Origin: Chitinophaga arvensicola
Lineage (GTDB): Bacteria; Bacteroidota; Bacteroidia; Chitinophagales; Chitinophagaceae
Assembly: GCF_900110835.1 (NCBI RefSeq)
Contig: NZ_FOJG01000002.1
Span: 2,012,979-2,076,978, forward strand
DNA length: 64,000 nt
Reading direction: 5' to 3'
In this document: one piece after another, positions 18,350 through 26,312 of the stretch
Position numbering within the stretch: the stretch's first letter is position 1
Layout: each line of letters opens with the position of its first letter
The notes under the pieces: generated by a model
What the model was told of the DNA's origin: nothing
What the model saw: only the letters and a program-made list of their open reading frames with translations
Database searches by the model: none
Program-made: the position numbers and the translations under genes

Positions 18350-19231
18350 ATGAATAACCTTCTGTACCGGGTATTTTTTTCCGCCATCACCCGGATGGTA
18401 TTGGGTATTGCCCTTTTGCTCACAGACCCGTTGTCTGTCACCTTCCGGTATCTAATTGTAATCATCTTTTTATTACCGCTGATAAGGTATTTTGTTCATG
18501 AGCGGCAACAAACAGAAATGGACGTTTTTTTTACCGGCTATCCGAAGCTGGGAATCATAAGTCATGTTTTCATCACTGTGGGGGTCGCCATTCTCTATTT
18601 GCTTGTGTTAGCGCATGTGTTGCAGATATACACCACCTCCTATTTCTGGTGGATACTGATGATCATTACACCCGTGATATGCTGGTACCTGTTGTTTGGC
18701 AAAGATGCCACTCCTACGGAAAGGCATGAGCATAACAGGCGTGCCTTGCTGCGAACAGTAGCCTTTTACCTCCTTCCCTTTTTCTTTGCTGTCAATTATG
18801 CGTTCGACTTCTCCACCCCCAGGTCGGCAAAATACTATATCACCCGCACCGATCACAACACTTACCTCAGCAACGATCCGGATATCAGCGAAACAACAGT
18901 ATATTATTTTTACCTGCTGCCCACCGAAAGTATTACCGGCATTACCCACTGGCAGAAAGTTCCCCAAAGCGACTACTATAGCGTCAGGAACTTCGGCCGT
19001 TATAATGGCAAGGATAGTCTGCACTACCTGGTAATGGATAAGTGGAAGGGCCGCGACAGCGCCTCCCTGCCTTTCAGAGAGCAATTCAAACTCCTGCTGC
19101 TCCGTACAGACACCATACCCACCAGGCAAAGTGTTCCCTACCGGTTATACAAAAGGTTTAAAGAAGGGGACTCTCTTAATAAAGAGGAGCATGATGGACT
19201 GTTTGGGATTAAATGGGTGAGCTATCACTAA
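18350..19231 (+). CDS. Unknown membrane protein
   Basis: A 293-residue protein I do not recognise. The N-terminal 150 residues hold five hydrophobic segments (VFFSAITRMVLGIALLL, YLIVIIFLLPLIRYFV, ISHVFITVGVAILYLLVLA, YFWWILMIITPVICWYLLF, LLRTVAFYLLPFFFAV). The C-terminal half is soluble and polar, with the tyrosine-rich stretch NTYLSNDPDISETTVYYFY. It is probably an inner-membrane protein with a periplasmic C-terminal domain. It is a single gene with a short overlapping upstream ORF. No functional clue comes from the neighbours. Confidence 0.75.
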   Translation: MNNLLYRVFFSAITRMVLGIALLLTDPLSVTFRYLIVIIFLLPLIRYFVHERQQTEMDVFFTGYPKLGIISHVFITVGVAILYLLVLAHVLQIYTTSYFWWILMIITPVICWYLLFGKDATPTERHEHNRRALLRTVAFYLLPFFFAVNYAFDFSTPRSAKYYITRTDHNTYLSNDPDISETTVYYFYLLPTESITGITHWQKVPQSDYYSVRNFGRYNGKDSLHYLVMDKWKGRDSASLPFREQFKLLLLRTDTIPTRQSVPYRLYKRFKEGDSLNKEEHDGLFGIKWVSYH

Positions 19232-19252
19232 CACTTTTGCTTATCAGTACAT

Positions 19253-19296
19253 AAAAAAACAGTCGCCAGGCAGAAGTTGAACTTCCACCTGGCGAC
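19253..19296 (-). terminator. Rho-independent terminator of the Oar-type receptor gene
   Basis: GTCGCCAGG (19262-19270) pairs with CCTGGCGAC (19288-19296), with an inner GAAGTT/AACTTC stem. On the minus strand it is followed by seven T residues. It lies 36 bp past the stop of the gene at 19333-22482. Confidence 0.88.
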
Positions 19297-19332
19297 AGGC
19301 AATATCTGATTTGTTGTTGATCCTAACTCATC

Positions 19333-22300
19333 TTAGAAAAAGAATCTTACACCCAACTGCACCTGGTATGGATCACCACCAGGATTAGCTATTCCGCTGG
19401 TGTTAACGGAATAGTTGTACGACTGGGTTTCTTTACTGAATGCAGATGCACGGTACAGGGAGGTATTGCCAAAGTTGTGGCTTGCACCCCATTTCTTATT
19501 GAGCATATTGGCGAAGTTGAAAACATCTACAGAAAGCTCAAAACCGCTTTTCCTGGAAACCTTGAATGATTTGGCCAGTCTTAAGTCGAAAGTACCATAG
19601 AAGCCATTGATACCACCATTTCTTTCAGCAATCTTACCTTCTGATTTCTCAATATACTTTTTGAAGCTGCCACCGGCGTCTGAATTCAGGAGTTTATTCA
19701 AACCATCTCTAACGGCTGCGGAGGTGGCGGGATCCTTCGGATTAAACACATATGCCAGATCGTTTGTACCGCTTACAAAATCCTGGTTGCTGTTTACACC
19801 AGACAACAGGCTGTAACGGGTACCGCCGATACCGGAGAAGCGTACACCCAATACAAATCCTGCGAAAGAAGGTGAGGTACCATAAAATACAACCTTATGA
19901 CGGAACTGTAAATCAGAGTAAGTCATTTTACTCAGGTTACGTGGGTCATCTGCCACCGGCAAACTTAAAGTAGCACTATTGGCAACGTTACCATTGTAGG
20001 AGGTATTGTCTTTGGAATCGTTCCAGGTGTAGCTGGCGGTGATGTTACCATCTTTATAATAACGATAGTTAACATCATACACAAAAGTATAGGTATTGTT
20101 TTTACCCTTGCTGGTCAGCTCCAGTACGCGACCAAAAGCTTTGCTGATTCTACCGTCCAGGTAGTTACCACTGCCACCGCTGGTGTTCATCTTATCCAAA
20201 GGAATATATACTCCCCTGTTAGCTTCGCTTGACATGGTAAAGAATGGAGTTTCCACCATGTTTTTGTCGATATAGAAGTAGTTATTGCGGCCGTATGTCA
20301 GGTAAGCAGAAACACCCATTCTGAGGCGGCTGGTAATGTATTTGGTATAATTGATATTCGCCTTATACACGATAGGAATTTTAACATCCGGTCCTGTGTA
20401 ATTGATCAAAGGTAACTGATATTGCGCAAAAGAAGGAACCGTAGAAAGATCTTTTCTGAATGCGGCAAAATCAGGAGCAGGTATATTTACAGAGCTGGAG
20501 TTCAGGTTAGCAGTTCCGAAATGTCTGCCATCAAATGCCAGGTTGTTGATGAGCATATAGTTATTGATATCAGAGCTAAACACACCTGCGCCCACTTTGA
20601 TATAATCTGTATGCTGCTGTTTCACATCCCATGTCAGCTGAATTCTTGGCTGTGGTACAAAAGATTTGATGCTGTTGTTGGTATTTAAACCCAGTGCGCT
20701 ATTCAGGTCCTGGTTGAACGGCGCCTTAGGATAAGTAGCCATATCGAAACGCAAACCGGCAGTAAGACTTACACCTTTACCCAGATCTGTTTGCAGCTGG
20801 CCATAGATACCGCCGTTAAAAATGGCAGACTTTACACTGGGATCAGCCACCAACGGTACTTCCCGGTAGAATGCATACGGTGTATTATTACGGAATGCAT
20901 CCAGTCCACGGTACACATAACGGCCGTTTACTTCACTACCATACAATGATTTGGCGTGTGTATACATCAGGTCGATACCAAAGGTATAGTTAACTTTTTC
21001 TGTATTGTAGTACAGGTTATCGGTCAGCTGTATTACGTTGTTGGTAAATCCTTCCTGGCCAAAGCGGTGACCACCGATCTGGATATTGGTAGCCTTGGTG
21101 GAGCCGTCTGACAGTACCGAAGTTACGTTCTCTACAATCGCTCTTGGCAGCGCACCCGGCAGTTCATCATTTTGCCGGCTGGCTTGCCAGGTGTATAAAT
21201 GCTGCACTTTTAATTCGTTGGTAACCTTCGTGCTGATGGTAGATCTCAGGGTCACCAACAGGCTGTTATCTTTGTTGAAGTCATTACCGGTTGACTCATA
21301 CAAATCAATCGCCGTATTATCAATCAAACCCAGCTTGTTTACATCATTGGTATAGTTATCCCGGATGGTCAACAGGTTTTTGTCGTTGATCTGCCAGTCC
21401 AGGCGCAGGAAGCCGGCATCTGACTGACGTGTTTTTCCAAAAGAGCCATATTGTGCATGGCTGGAAACACCGTACTTGGATCTCGCAATATCCACGAATG
21501 AATCCAATACACTTCTGGTAGTGTTATACACCAGCTCATCGGAGTTGGACCGGATGTCTGCAATGACCAGGGAACGATTGTCTGTCTGATGATCCCAGGC
21601 AAAGAAGTAGTGAAGTTTATCTTTTATGATTGGTCCGCCGATAGAACCTCCGAACTGATAAGTGGAATAGTCGTTGTTCCTTTTGTTGCCACGGATATCA
21701 TAAGGGCTGGATAACCAGTTGGCACGGCCAAAGCCGAATACAGAACCGGACACGGTATTGGTACCGGACTTGGTAACAGCACTCACTGTACCACCACCGG
21801 ATCTGCCCAGTGTAACATCATACTGATTGGTAACCACTTTAAACTCACGCACCGCTTCGATAGAAATAGAATAAGGCGCACCGCTTCTGGAGGTAGTAGC
21901 ACCAGCGGAAGTAGGGTTCTTTGCGGTCATACCATCGATGGTGTAATTGGTACCGGACCCAAGCTGGCCACTGATACTATTACCATTACCGGTAAGTGGC
22001 GACAGGGCTGCGAGGTTGGAAAAATTTCTTCCGTTGACAGGCAACCTGTTCATATCAGTGGGAGTGATAGTGGTAGCTGCACCGGCATTTACAATCGCTT
22101 TCTTGTTGGACGTAGATACAATCGTAACAGCATCCAGATTTGAAACAGACTGTTCCAGGTCGAAATTTACCTGGAGCGCATCTCCCTGGTTAAGGTTATA
22201 GTCCTGCTTCTTCTGAGCGCCAAAGCCTATGGCAGATACGGTAATCGTGTAAGGACCGCCGAGTGGCAATTGTTTAAAGGTATAAAGACCTTTAGTGTTT

Positions 22301-22482
22301 GACTGTGTCCTGTTGGTAAAACCGGTTGACTCATTTCTTACAGTAATGGAGGCACCTGGAATCAGTGTACCATCCTTCGCTTTAACCTGACCATTCAGGT
22401 CGGCCAGCGTAGATTGCGCAAATACGTTAGCAGACATTAGTATCCCTAACGTAATAAATAAAAGACAGCGTAAGCGGTTCAT
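19333..22482 (-). CDS. TonB-dependent receptor, Oar-like
   Basis: A 1049-residue outer-membrane protein with a signal peptide ending at FAQS. Residues about 25-115 are a carboxypeptidase-regulatory-like beta domain (LNGQVKAKDGTLIPGASITVRN). A plug follows (MNRLPVNGRNFSNLAALSPL, then YTIDGMTAKNP and GGGTVSAVTKSGTN), then a large barrel ending in VQLGVRFFF with a terminal aromatic. The segment NGRNFSNLAALSP is typical of Oar-type receptors, which import peptides or help protein secretion in some relatives. It is a single gene with its own terminator and a palindrome in its upstream region. The ligand is unknown. Confidence 0.92.
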   Translation of the reverse strand: MNRLRCLLFITLGILMSANVFAQSTLADLNGQVKAKDGTLIPGASITVRNESTGFTNRTQSNTKGLYTFKQLPLGGPYTITVSAIGFGAQKKQDYNLNQGDALQVNFDLEQSVSNLDAVTIVSTSNKKAIVNAGAATTITPTDMNRLPVNGRNFSNLAALSPLTGNGNSISGQLGSGTNYTIDGMTAKNPTSAGATTSRSGAPYSISIEAVREFKVVTNQYDVTLGRSGGGTVSAVTKSGTNTVSGSVFGFGRANWLSSPYDIRGNKRNNDYSTYQFGGSIGGPIIKDKLHYFFAWDHQTDNRSLVIADIRSNSDELVYNTTRSVLDSFVDIARSKYGVSSHAQYGSFGKTRQSDAGFLRLDWQINDKNLLTIRDNYTNDVNKLGLIDNTAIDLYESTGNDFNKDNSLLVTLRSTISTKVTNELKVQHLYTWQASRQNDELPGALPRAIVENVTSVLSDGSTKATNIQIGGHRFGQEGFTNNVIQLTDNLYYNTEKVNYTFGIDLMYTHAKSLYGSEVNGRYVYRGLDAFRNNTPYAFYREVPLVADPSVKSAIFNGGIYGQLQTDLGKGVSLTAGLRFDMATYPKAPFNQDLNSALGLNTNNSIKSFVPQPRIQLTWDVKQQHTDYIKVGAGVFSSDINNYMLINNLAFDGRHFGTANLNSSSVNIPAPDFAAFRKDLSTVPSFAQYQLPLINYTGPDVKIPIVYKANINYTKYITSRLRMGVSAYLTYGRNNYFYIDKNMVETPFFTMSSEANRGVYIPLDKMNTSGGSGNYLDGRISKAFGRVLELTSKGKNNTYTFVYDVNYRYYKDGNITASYTWNDSKDNTSYNGNVANSATLSLPVADDPRNLSKMTYSDLQFRHKVVFYGTSPSFAGFVLGVRFSGIGGTRYSLLSGVNSNQDFVSGTNDLAYVFNPKDPATSAAVRDGLNKLLNSDAGGSFKKYIEKSEGKIAERNGGINGFYGTFDLRLAKSFKVSRKSGFELSVDVFNFANMLNKKWGASHNFGNTSLYRASAFSKETQSYNYSVNTSGIANPGGDPYQVQLGVRFFF

Positions 22483-22551
22483 CGATTTAGATTGATTTAG
22501 ATTTATTTAGATTTGAAGCAGCGAAATTAAACGGCCCGCATGTACTAAACA

Positions 22552-22566
22552 TTAACGCGGCGTTAA
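22552..22566. promoter_or_regulatory. Palindromic operator candidate
   Basis: TTAACGC-G-GCGTTAA is a perfect 7-bp inverted repeat with a one-base centre, 70 bp upstream of the receptor start at 22482. The position suits an operator overlapping its promoter. No regulator can be assigned. Confidence 0.4.
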
Positions 22567-22687
22567 CAAAATATTATCTTCAAAAACGGGTTATCCTATT
22601 CCTGGGATCGCGTATCATTGGTTGCAATGACCATACATCCATCTTTTAATGAGCTATCACACCTTTATAAAATGCATCTCATCTGTA

Positions 22688-22718
22688 CATAACCCGTATT
22701 TATCAGGTACGGGTTATG
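22688..22718. repeat. 11-bp inverted repeat
   Basis: CATAACCCGTA and TACGGGTTATG form a perfect 11-bp stem with a 9-nt loop. No T-run follows on either strand, so an ordinary intrinsic terminator is unlikely. It lies about 45 bp outside the tandem repeats of the Rep-like element and may mark its end or be part of its control region. Confidence 0.5.
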
Positions 22719-22761
22719 GTCGGCTTAACCAGGAGTTATGGGTAAGATATAGGCGGGTGAA

Positions 22762-22858
22762 ACCAGCATTCCGCTAGCACTATACTAGCATTACACCAGC
22801 ACTCCTCTAGCTGTGTCCCGTCCTGATATAGCTATGTCTCGTCCTGATATAGCTATAC
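22762..22858. repeat. Two adjacent tandem-repeat arrays (5 x 11 nt, 2 x 21 nt)
   Basis: Positions 22762-22816 are five degenerate 11-nt units, ACCAGCATTCC, GCTAGCACTAT, ACTAGCATTAC, ACCAGCACTCC and TCTAGCTGTGT, sharing nCYAGC. Positions 22817-22858 are two 21-nt units (CCCGTCCTGATATAGCTATGT type) that match at 18 of 21 bases. Both periods are close to whole helical turns, as in iteron arrays. They end two bases before the stop of the Rep-like gene. Confidence 0.75.
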
Positions 22859-22860
22859 AA

Positions 22861-23727
22861 TCACAAGGGCTCTGCATAGTTTTTGTTTTCGTTGACGTGG
22901 AGGTTCCCTGTTCCGTTTGATGGCCTGGGGCAGTGTTCATGACTGCCTGGTTGCAGTTGATGAATATTCAGTATCCATTTGTGGGCGGCTGCCTGCCAGT
23001 CTGTAATAAGTACTTTGCCACCCTGCCGCCAGCCATTGGCCTGGTAGTGGTAAAAAAATTTGCAGGCTTCCTGCTGCGGGTAGTTGTGACGCTGAAAAAA
23101 AGTATTGAGCTGTTGGAGATCGGGGGGGTGCTGGATTTTGTGATTTTCATTTTCCGCGCCGGGTGCATTTAGTCCGCAACGGGAATTTTCAAATGTAGCT
23201 TTATAATTTTTTTTTGAGGGCGGGAGCCTGTTTTCTCTCTCTCGTTTATTATTGTTTATTTGTTTATAATAAAAATGTCCCATTTTTGAGCCCGGCACGG
23301 ACTCAATTTTGAGCAGGGAAGCGGTCCTATTCTGAGCTTCACCCGGGCTCAATTCCGGACCGGTTACCGGCTCATTTTGGGGCGCGCAAATACCCTCAGC
23401 AGGTGGTAATTGTTTATCAAGGATGTTAGTGATGATGGTCACCATGCCCGGCGCAAAGAGCTGTTTTGACGCTTTATAGGTGATGTAATTAAAATCCTGC
23501 AGGTCTTTCAAACAACGGGCGTAAGTGTTCCGTGAACCAATACGGCAAAGCCTTAGCACATCCTGCCGGGACACTGGAAAGGAGACCGGGAAACGATGCC
23601 GGTTCCATAGCTGGAAGAGTGCCAGATAAAGACTTACATGATTGGCATGCAGGCGATCATCTTTCTCCACCTGTGCATAGAAAGCTGTCAGGTGCCTGAT
23701 ATAATTTACTTTTTCTACGGTACTCAT
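22861..23727 (-). CDS. Replisome-organizer/Rep-like winged-helix protein
   Basis: A 288-residue basic protein. Residues about 25-100 resemble a winged helix (VSRQDVLRLCRIGSRNTYARCLKDL, then FNYITYKASKQ). Residues 117-175 are a low-complexity, lysine- and asparagine-rich linker. The C-terminus (FYHYQANGWRQGG, then DWQAAAHKWI) matches the DnaD-like tail motif FYxYxxxNGWxxG...W(K/Q)AAxxxW of phage replication organizer proteins. The ATG overlaps the upstream HTH gene stop (ATGA at 23724-23727), so the two are co-translated. The coding sequence contains a 23-nt tandem repeat and an AT-rich tract. No replicative helicase, integrase or partition gene is beside it. The replication role is inferred. 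Confidence 0.75.
   Translation of the reverse strand: MSTVEKVNYIRHLTAFYAQVEKDDRLHANHVSLYLALFQLWNRHRFPVSFPVSRQDVLRLCRIGSRNTYARCLKDLQDFNYITYKASKQLFAPGMVTIITNILDKQLPPAEGICAPQNEPVTGPELSPGEAQNRTASLLKIESVPGSKMGHFYYKQINNNKRERENRLPPSKKNYKATFENSRCGLNAPGAENENHKIQHPPDLQQLNTFFQRHNYPQQEACKFFYHYQANGWRQGGKVLITDWQAAAHKWILNIHQLQPGSHEHCPRPSNGTGNLHVNENKNYAEPL
23289..23379. repeat. Iteron-like 23-nt tandem repeat inside the Rep-like gene
   Basis: Four units on the plus strand, at 23289-23311, 23312-23334, 23335-23357 and 23358-23379 (23, 23, 23 and 22 nt), share a pattern close to AGCccGG-n-CTCAATTTTG; a partial fifth covers 23271-23288. A period of 23 is not a multiple of three, so successive copies are read in different frames and the protein itself is not repetitive. 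This points to a DNA-level function. The neighbouring 23195-23280 is strongly AT-rich. Confidence 0.7.
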
Positions 23728-24005
23728 GAACGAGGATTGGGGGTTTGATTAATTACTTCTGTCAGTTTTTGTATTTCATCATCATCAAAATAGATTAATC
23801 CTCCTATTTTGGTAGAAGACAATATGCCACTATTCTTCATTTTTCGGAGTGTGCCATAGGAAATGCCAAGAGTTTCGCACACCTCATAGGACTTCAATAA
23901 TTTGCGTGGCCGGAGACCCTGTATTTTGGCCAGATCGCGAATCTCTTCAAATAGTTCTTTCTTAAAAGACAGGAATTCCTCCTTCGTCAGGATTTCAAGT
24001 ACCAT
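23724..24005 (-). CDS. Helix-turn-helix protein, excisionase/MerR-like
   Basis: A 93-residue protein from the ATG at 24005 (MVLEILTKEEF); an ATG at 24047 would add 14 residues. The C-terminal half is an excisionase-type HTH (LKSYEVCETLGISYGTLRKMKNSGIL, then KIGGLIYFDDDEI). Such proteins are common beside mobile-element genes in Bacteroidota, where they act as directionality factors or repressors. Its stop overlaps the ATG of the Rep-like gene by four bases. There is no integrase nearby. Confidence 0.85.
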   Translation of the reverse strand: MVLEILTKEEFLSFKKELFEEIRDLAKIQGLRPRKLLKSYEVCETLGISYGTLRKMKNSGILSSTKIGGLIYFDDDEIQKLTEVINQTPNPRS

Positions 24006-24151
24006 AAGCTTAAAGTGGAGGTTACAAATAAGATAAGGTTGTTGCATATGAAGGTTGTTTCTTATCTACACAATAAAGCAGTGTATGTGGGGTGGTCTTT
24101 CATCTGATATTGTACTGCAATTTAGAACTTTGAATTGAGAAAAAACGGTGA

Positions 24152-24319
24152 TATTTGTCACGCGCCAAAGGTTTCAGTGAATTCGCTCAATACTATAAGA
24201 TCACCGGTATTCCGAGGTTCCTGATTTTCGATAAAGAAGGGAAAATCGTGACGGTGGATGCACCCCGGCCATCTGAACCGGCGCTTAAAGCGCTGCTGCT
24301 GCAGTTGGCGGAAGGTTGA
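24152..24319 (+). pseudogene. C-terminal fragment of a TlpA-like thioredoxin
   Basis: The plus-strand frame after the stop at 24149-24151 reads FSEFAQYYKITGIPRFLIFD, then KEGKIVTVDAPRPSEP and a stop at 24317-24319. ITGIPRFLIFD is the cis-proline loop of thioredoxin-like proteins of the TlpA group; the CxxC half, signal peptide and start codon are missing. The break lies about 100 bp from the HTH gene, so the fragment may mark the edge of an insertion or deletion. Confidence 0.75.
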
Positions 24320-24386
24320 TTGTTAATAAGAAAGAAGGGCGCCTGCCCTTCTTTCTACATGAATATATCATCTCTTTCAAAAGATC

Positions 24387-26312
24387 CTAACGGATAGCAG
24401 CAACCTTACGTGCTTCAATTAATAGCGCACTGTGCATCGGCAACGCCCGGATGACATATTCCTCTTTAAAATCACCCAGTTCCTTACCCGTCCATTTATT
24501 CACTAAGCGATAAGTTCCCCGGGGCAGCTTAATACGGCGCTCCACTGTTTGTTCTCCCCAATTAAAAACGGCGAATACCAGGTGATCAGGTAAAACAATG
24601 GTTCCTACTTCGAATTGCTCATTATCAAATCTCGCCGCCTTTCCTGTTGGCGGGATCAGCTTTTTTAGGATACTAAGCCTTTCCGGGGTAATTTTTGTGA
24701 GATCATCACCACTGAGCAGCATCCCTCCGGAAGCGTATATGGTGGTGGCATGAAACAGGTATTCGTTTTCAGTTGGACCCGTTTCTTTTTTATGTGCATT
24801 TACATTATTTCCCGCCTGGTCCATAATATCAGTTGCTCCGCCGTCTGTCAGCAAGATACAATCCGGATCATTCCACCATAGTCTTCCGTTCTGCCATCCT
24901 CTAAGCAGGTTTTCCCGGCCAATATCCCGGAAAGATTCCCATTTCCTCCAGGTATCCATAGAGCTGCGGGAGCCATGAATTAATCCCAGGGAAGCCCATA
25001 CCGGATGGTTACAGCCCAACACAAACGCATCACCCGATCCTTTCAGAATAGCTTCCATACCACGGCGGTAAGCTTCAATCCTGGTGGCCTTTTTATCATA
25101 GTGTACCCCACCGTGGATAGCTCCCCAATAGTTGGCGTCCAGCTTGAAATAGGAGCAACCCCATTCCTGTCTCATTCTCCTGAAAAGCTCCGTCAGGAAC
25201 TGCTGTACCTGGGGATGGGTGCCATCGAGTACGTACCAGGGACCCAAACGCCAGCCTCCAAAACCAATTTTATCAGAGCGTAACGGCAGGCCATTTTCAT
25301 CCTTCACAAACCAGTCGGGGTGGTTCTTAAACAATTGTGATTCCGGGCTGGCTACAAATGGGGCTACCCATATGGCAGGTTCCAATCCCTTTTGTTTTAT
25401 TTCCTTCAATACGCTTTCCACATCACCACCAAATGCGGTTCCCTTGTCCATCCAATCGCCCATCCAAGGCTGATAGCCATCGTCGATCTGAATATACCTG
25501 AGTTCCGGCAGATGACTCGCAATCCATGCCGTGTTATCGGCCACGTTCTTTGCGGTTACCTGCGGACCAAAACAGTACCAGGAACACCAGCCCATTGGCA
25601 CCGGTTCATGCTTTAAGCGCGGGTGATGCTTAGCGATAGCTGTTGTTAACGTGTCGAATAGTCTTTCCCTGTCGGGTCCTGATATCGCTATAAACTCCTC
25701 CAGATTCCAGGTTTCCCCTGGCTCTAACAGCAGGTTTTCGCAATCCAGGGAGATCCGTATGCGCTTGCCATCAAAAGAAAACCTGGATATAAACCGGTTA
25801 CAGGAAGTGGTAGCCAATAACACGCGATCGTGCGGTAGTTGGAGAGTAAGCATACCATACGCGGTACGCATATGCTCGGGCTCCTGGATTTTGTAGTGAT
25901 TCCTGTCGGTGTAGGTTCCGAGATCCAACGGTTTCGCCAGTGTGCCGCCCATCTGGGCCAATTTTTGAAATCCTTCTCCGTAGATACCGGTGTTACCAGG
26001 CAGCTCATGTTGAAAATCGAACAGCACAATTTCACGTATGTGGAGCGATTTGCCGGAATTATTACTGACGGACATGGTGCAGGTTCCGTTATTCCATTTT
26101 CGCGAAACTGATACACCTGATGCCGCCGGCGTTCCGGCTGCCAGTATCACTGTTGCGGATGACTGCTGCAGCTTAGCTATGAAAGTCCGGCCTGTTGGTG
26201 GATGTGCTGCTGCGCTGAATGCCCAACTGCGGGTAATCGCGATCACGCATATAAATAGTAAAAGTATTTTCTTCTTACGCATATTGTAATTTTTTTTGCC
26301 TGCGTTTATCAT
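24387..26312 (-). CDS. GH36-like alpha-galactosidase
   Basis: A 641-residue exported glycosidase. A signal peptide follows the internal MRKKKILLLF. Around residue 240 begins a TIM barrel of the melibiase type: GWCSWYCFG, YIQIDDGYQPWMGDW near 273-287, YFKLDANYWGA near 388-397 with Asp392 as the probable nucleophile, and HGSRSSMDTW near 446-455 with Asp453 as the probable acid/base. A C-terminal beta domain ends the protein. The start at 26312 overlaps the upstream stop as ATGA; an ATG at 26282 is an alternative. It is the last gene of the second SusCD locus and would release alpha-linked galactose in the periplasm. Confidence 0.88.
   Translation of the reverse strand: MINAGKKNYNMRKKKILLLFICVIAITRSWAFSAAAHPPTGRTFIAKLQQSSATVILAAGTPAASGVSVSRKWNNGTCTMSVSNNSGKSLHIREIVLFDFQHELPGNTGIYGEGFQKLAQMGGTLAKPLDLGTYTDRNHYKIQEPEHMRTAYGMLTLQLPHDRVLLATTSCNRFISRFSFDGKRIRISLDCENLLLEPGETWNLEEFIAISGPDRERLFDTLTTAIAKHHPRLKHEPVPMGWCSWYCFGPQVTAKNVADNTAWIASHLPELRYIQIDDGYQPWMGDWMDKGTAFGGDVESVLKEIKQKGLEPAIWVAPFVASPESQLFKNHPDWFVKDENGLPLRSDKIGFGGWRLGPWYVLDGTHPQVQQFLTELFRRMRQEWGCSYFKLDANYWGAIHGGVHYDKKATRIEAYRRGMEAILKGSGDAFVLGCNHPVWASLGLIHGSRSSMDTWRKWESFRDIGRENLLRGWQNGRLWWNDPDCILLTDGGATDIMDQAGNNVNAHKKETGPTENEYLFHATTIYASGGMLLSGDDLTKITPERLSILKKLIPPTGKAARFDNEQFEVGTIVLPDHLVFAVFNWGEQTVERRIKLPRGTYRLVNKWTGKELGDFKEEYVIRALPMHSALLIEARKVAAIR

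Larger units (their letters stand above)
22483..22761. other. Intergenic region with palindromes, no gene
   Basis: No coding frame is visible. On the minus side it holds the leader of the receptor gene, with AT-rich GATTTA/ATTTAG repeats at 22486-22514. Further up lie a perfect palindrome (22552-22566) and an 11-bp hairpin (22688-22718). The word ACGGGTTAT occurs at 22586-22594 and again at 22709-22717. Confidence 0.5.

Noticed and set aside
22762..22858. Tandem repeats as a CRISPR array
   Set aside because: Units are 11 and 21 nt, adjacent and without spacers, and no cas gene is in the window.
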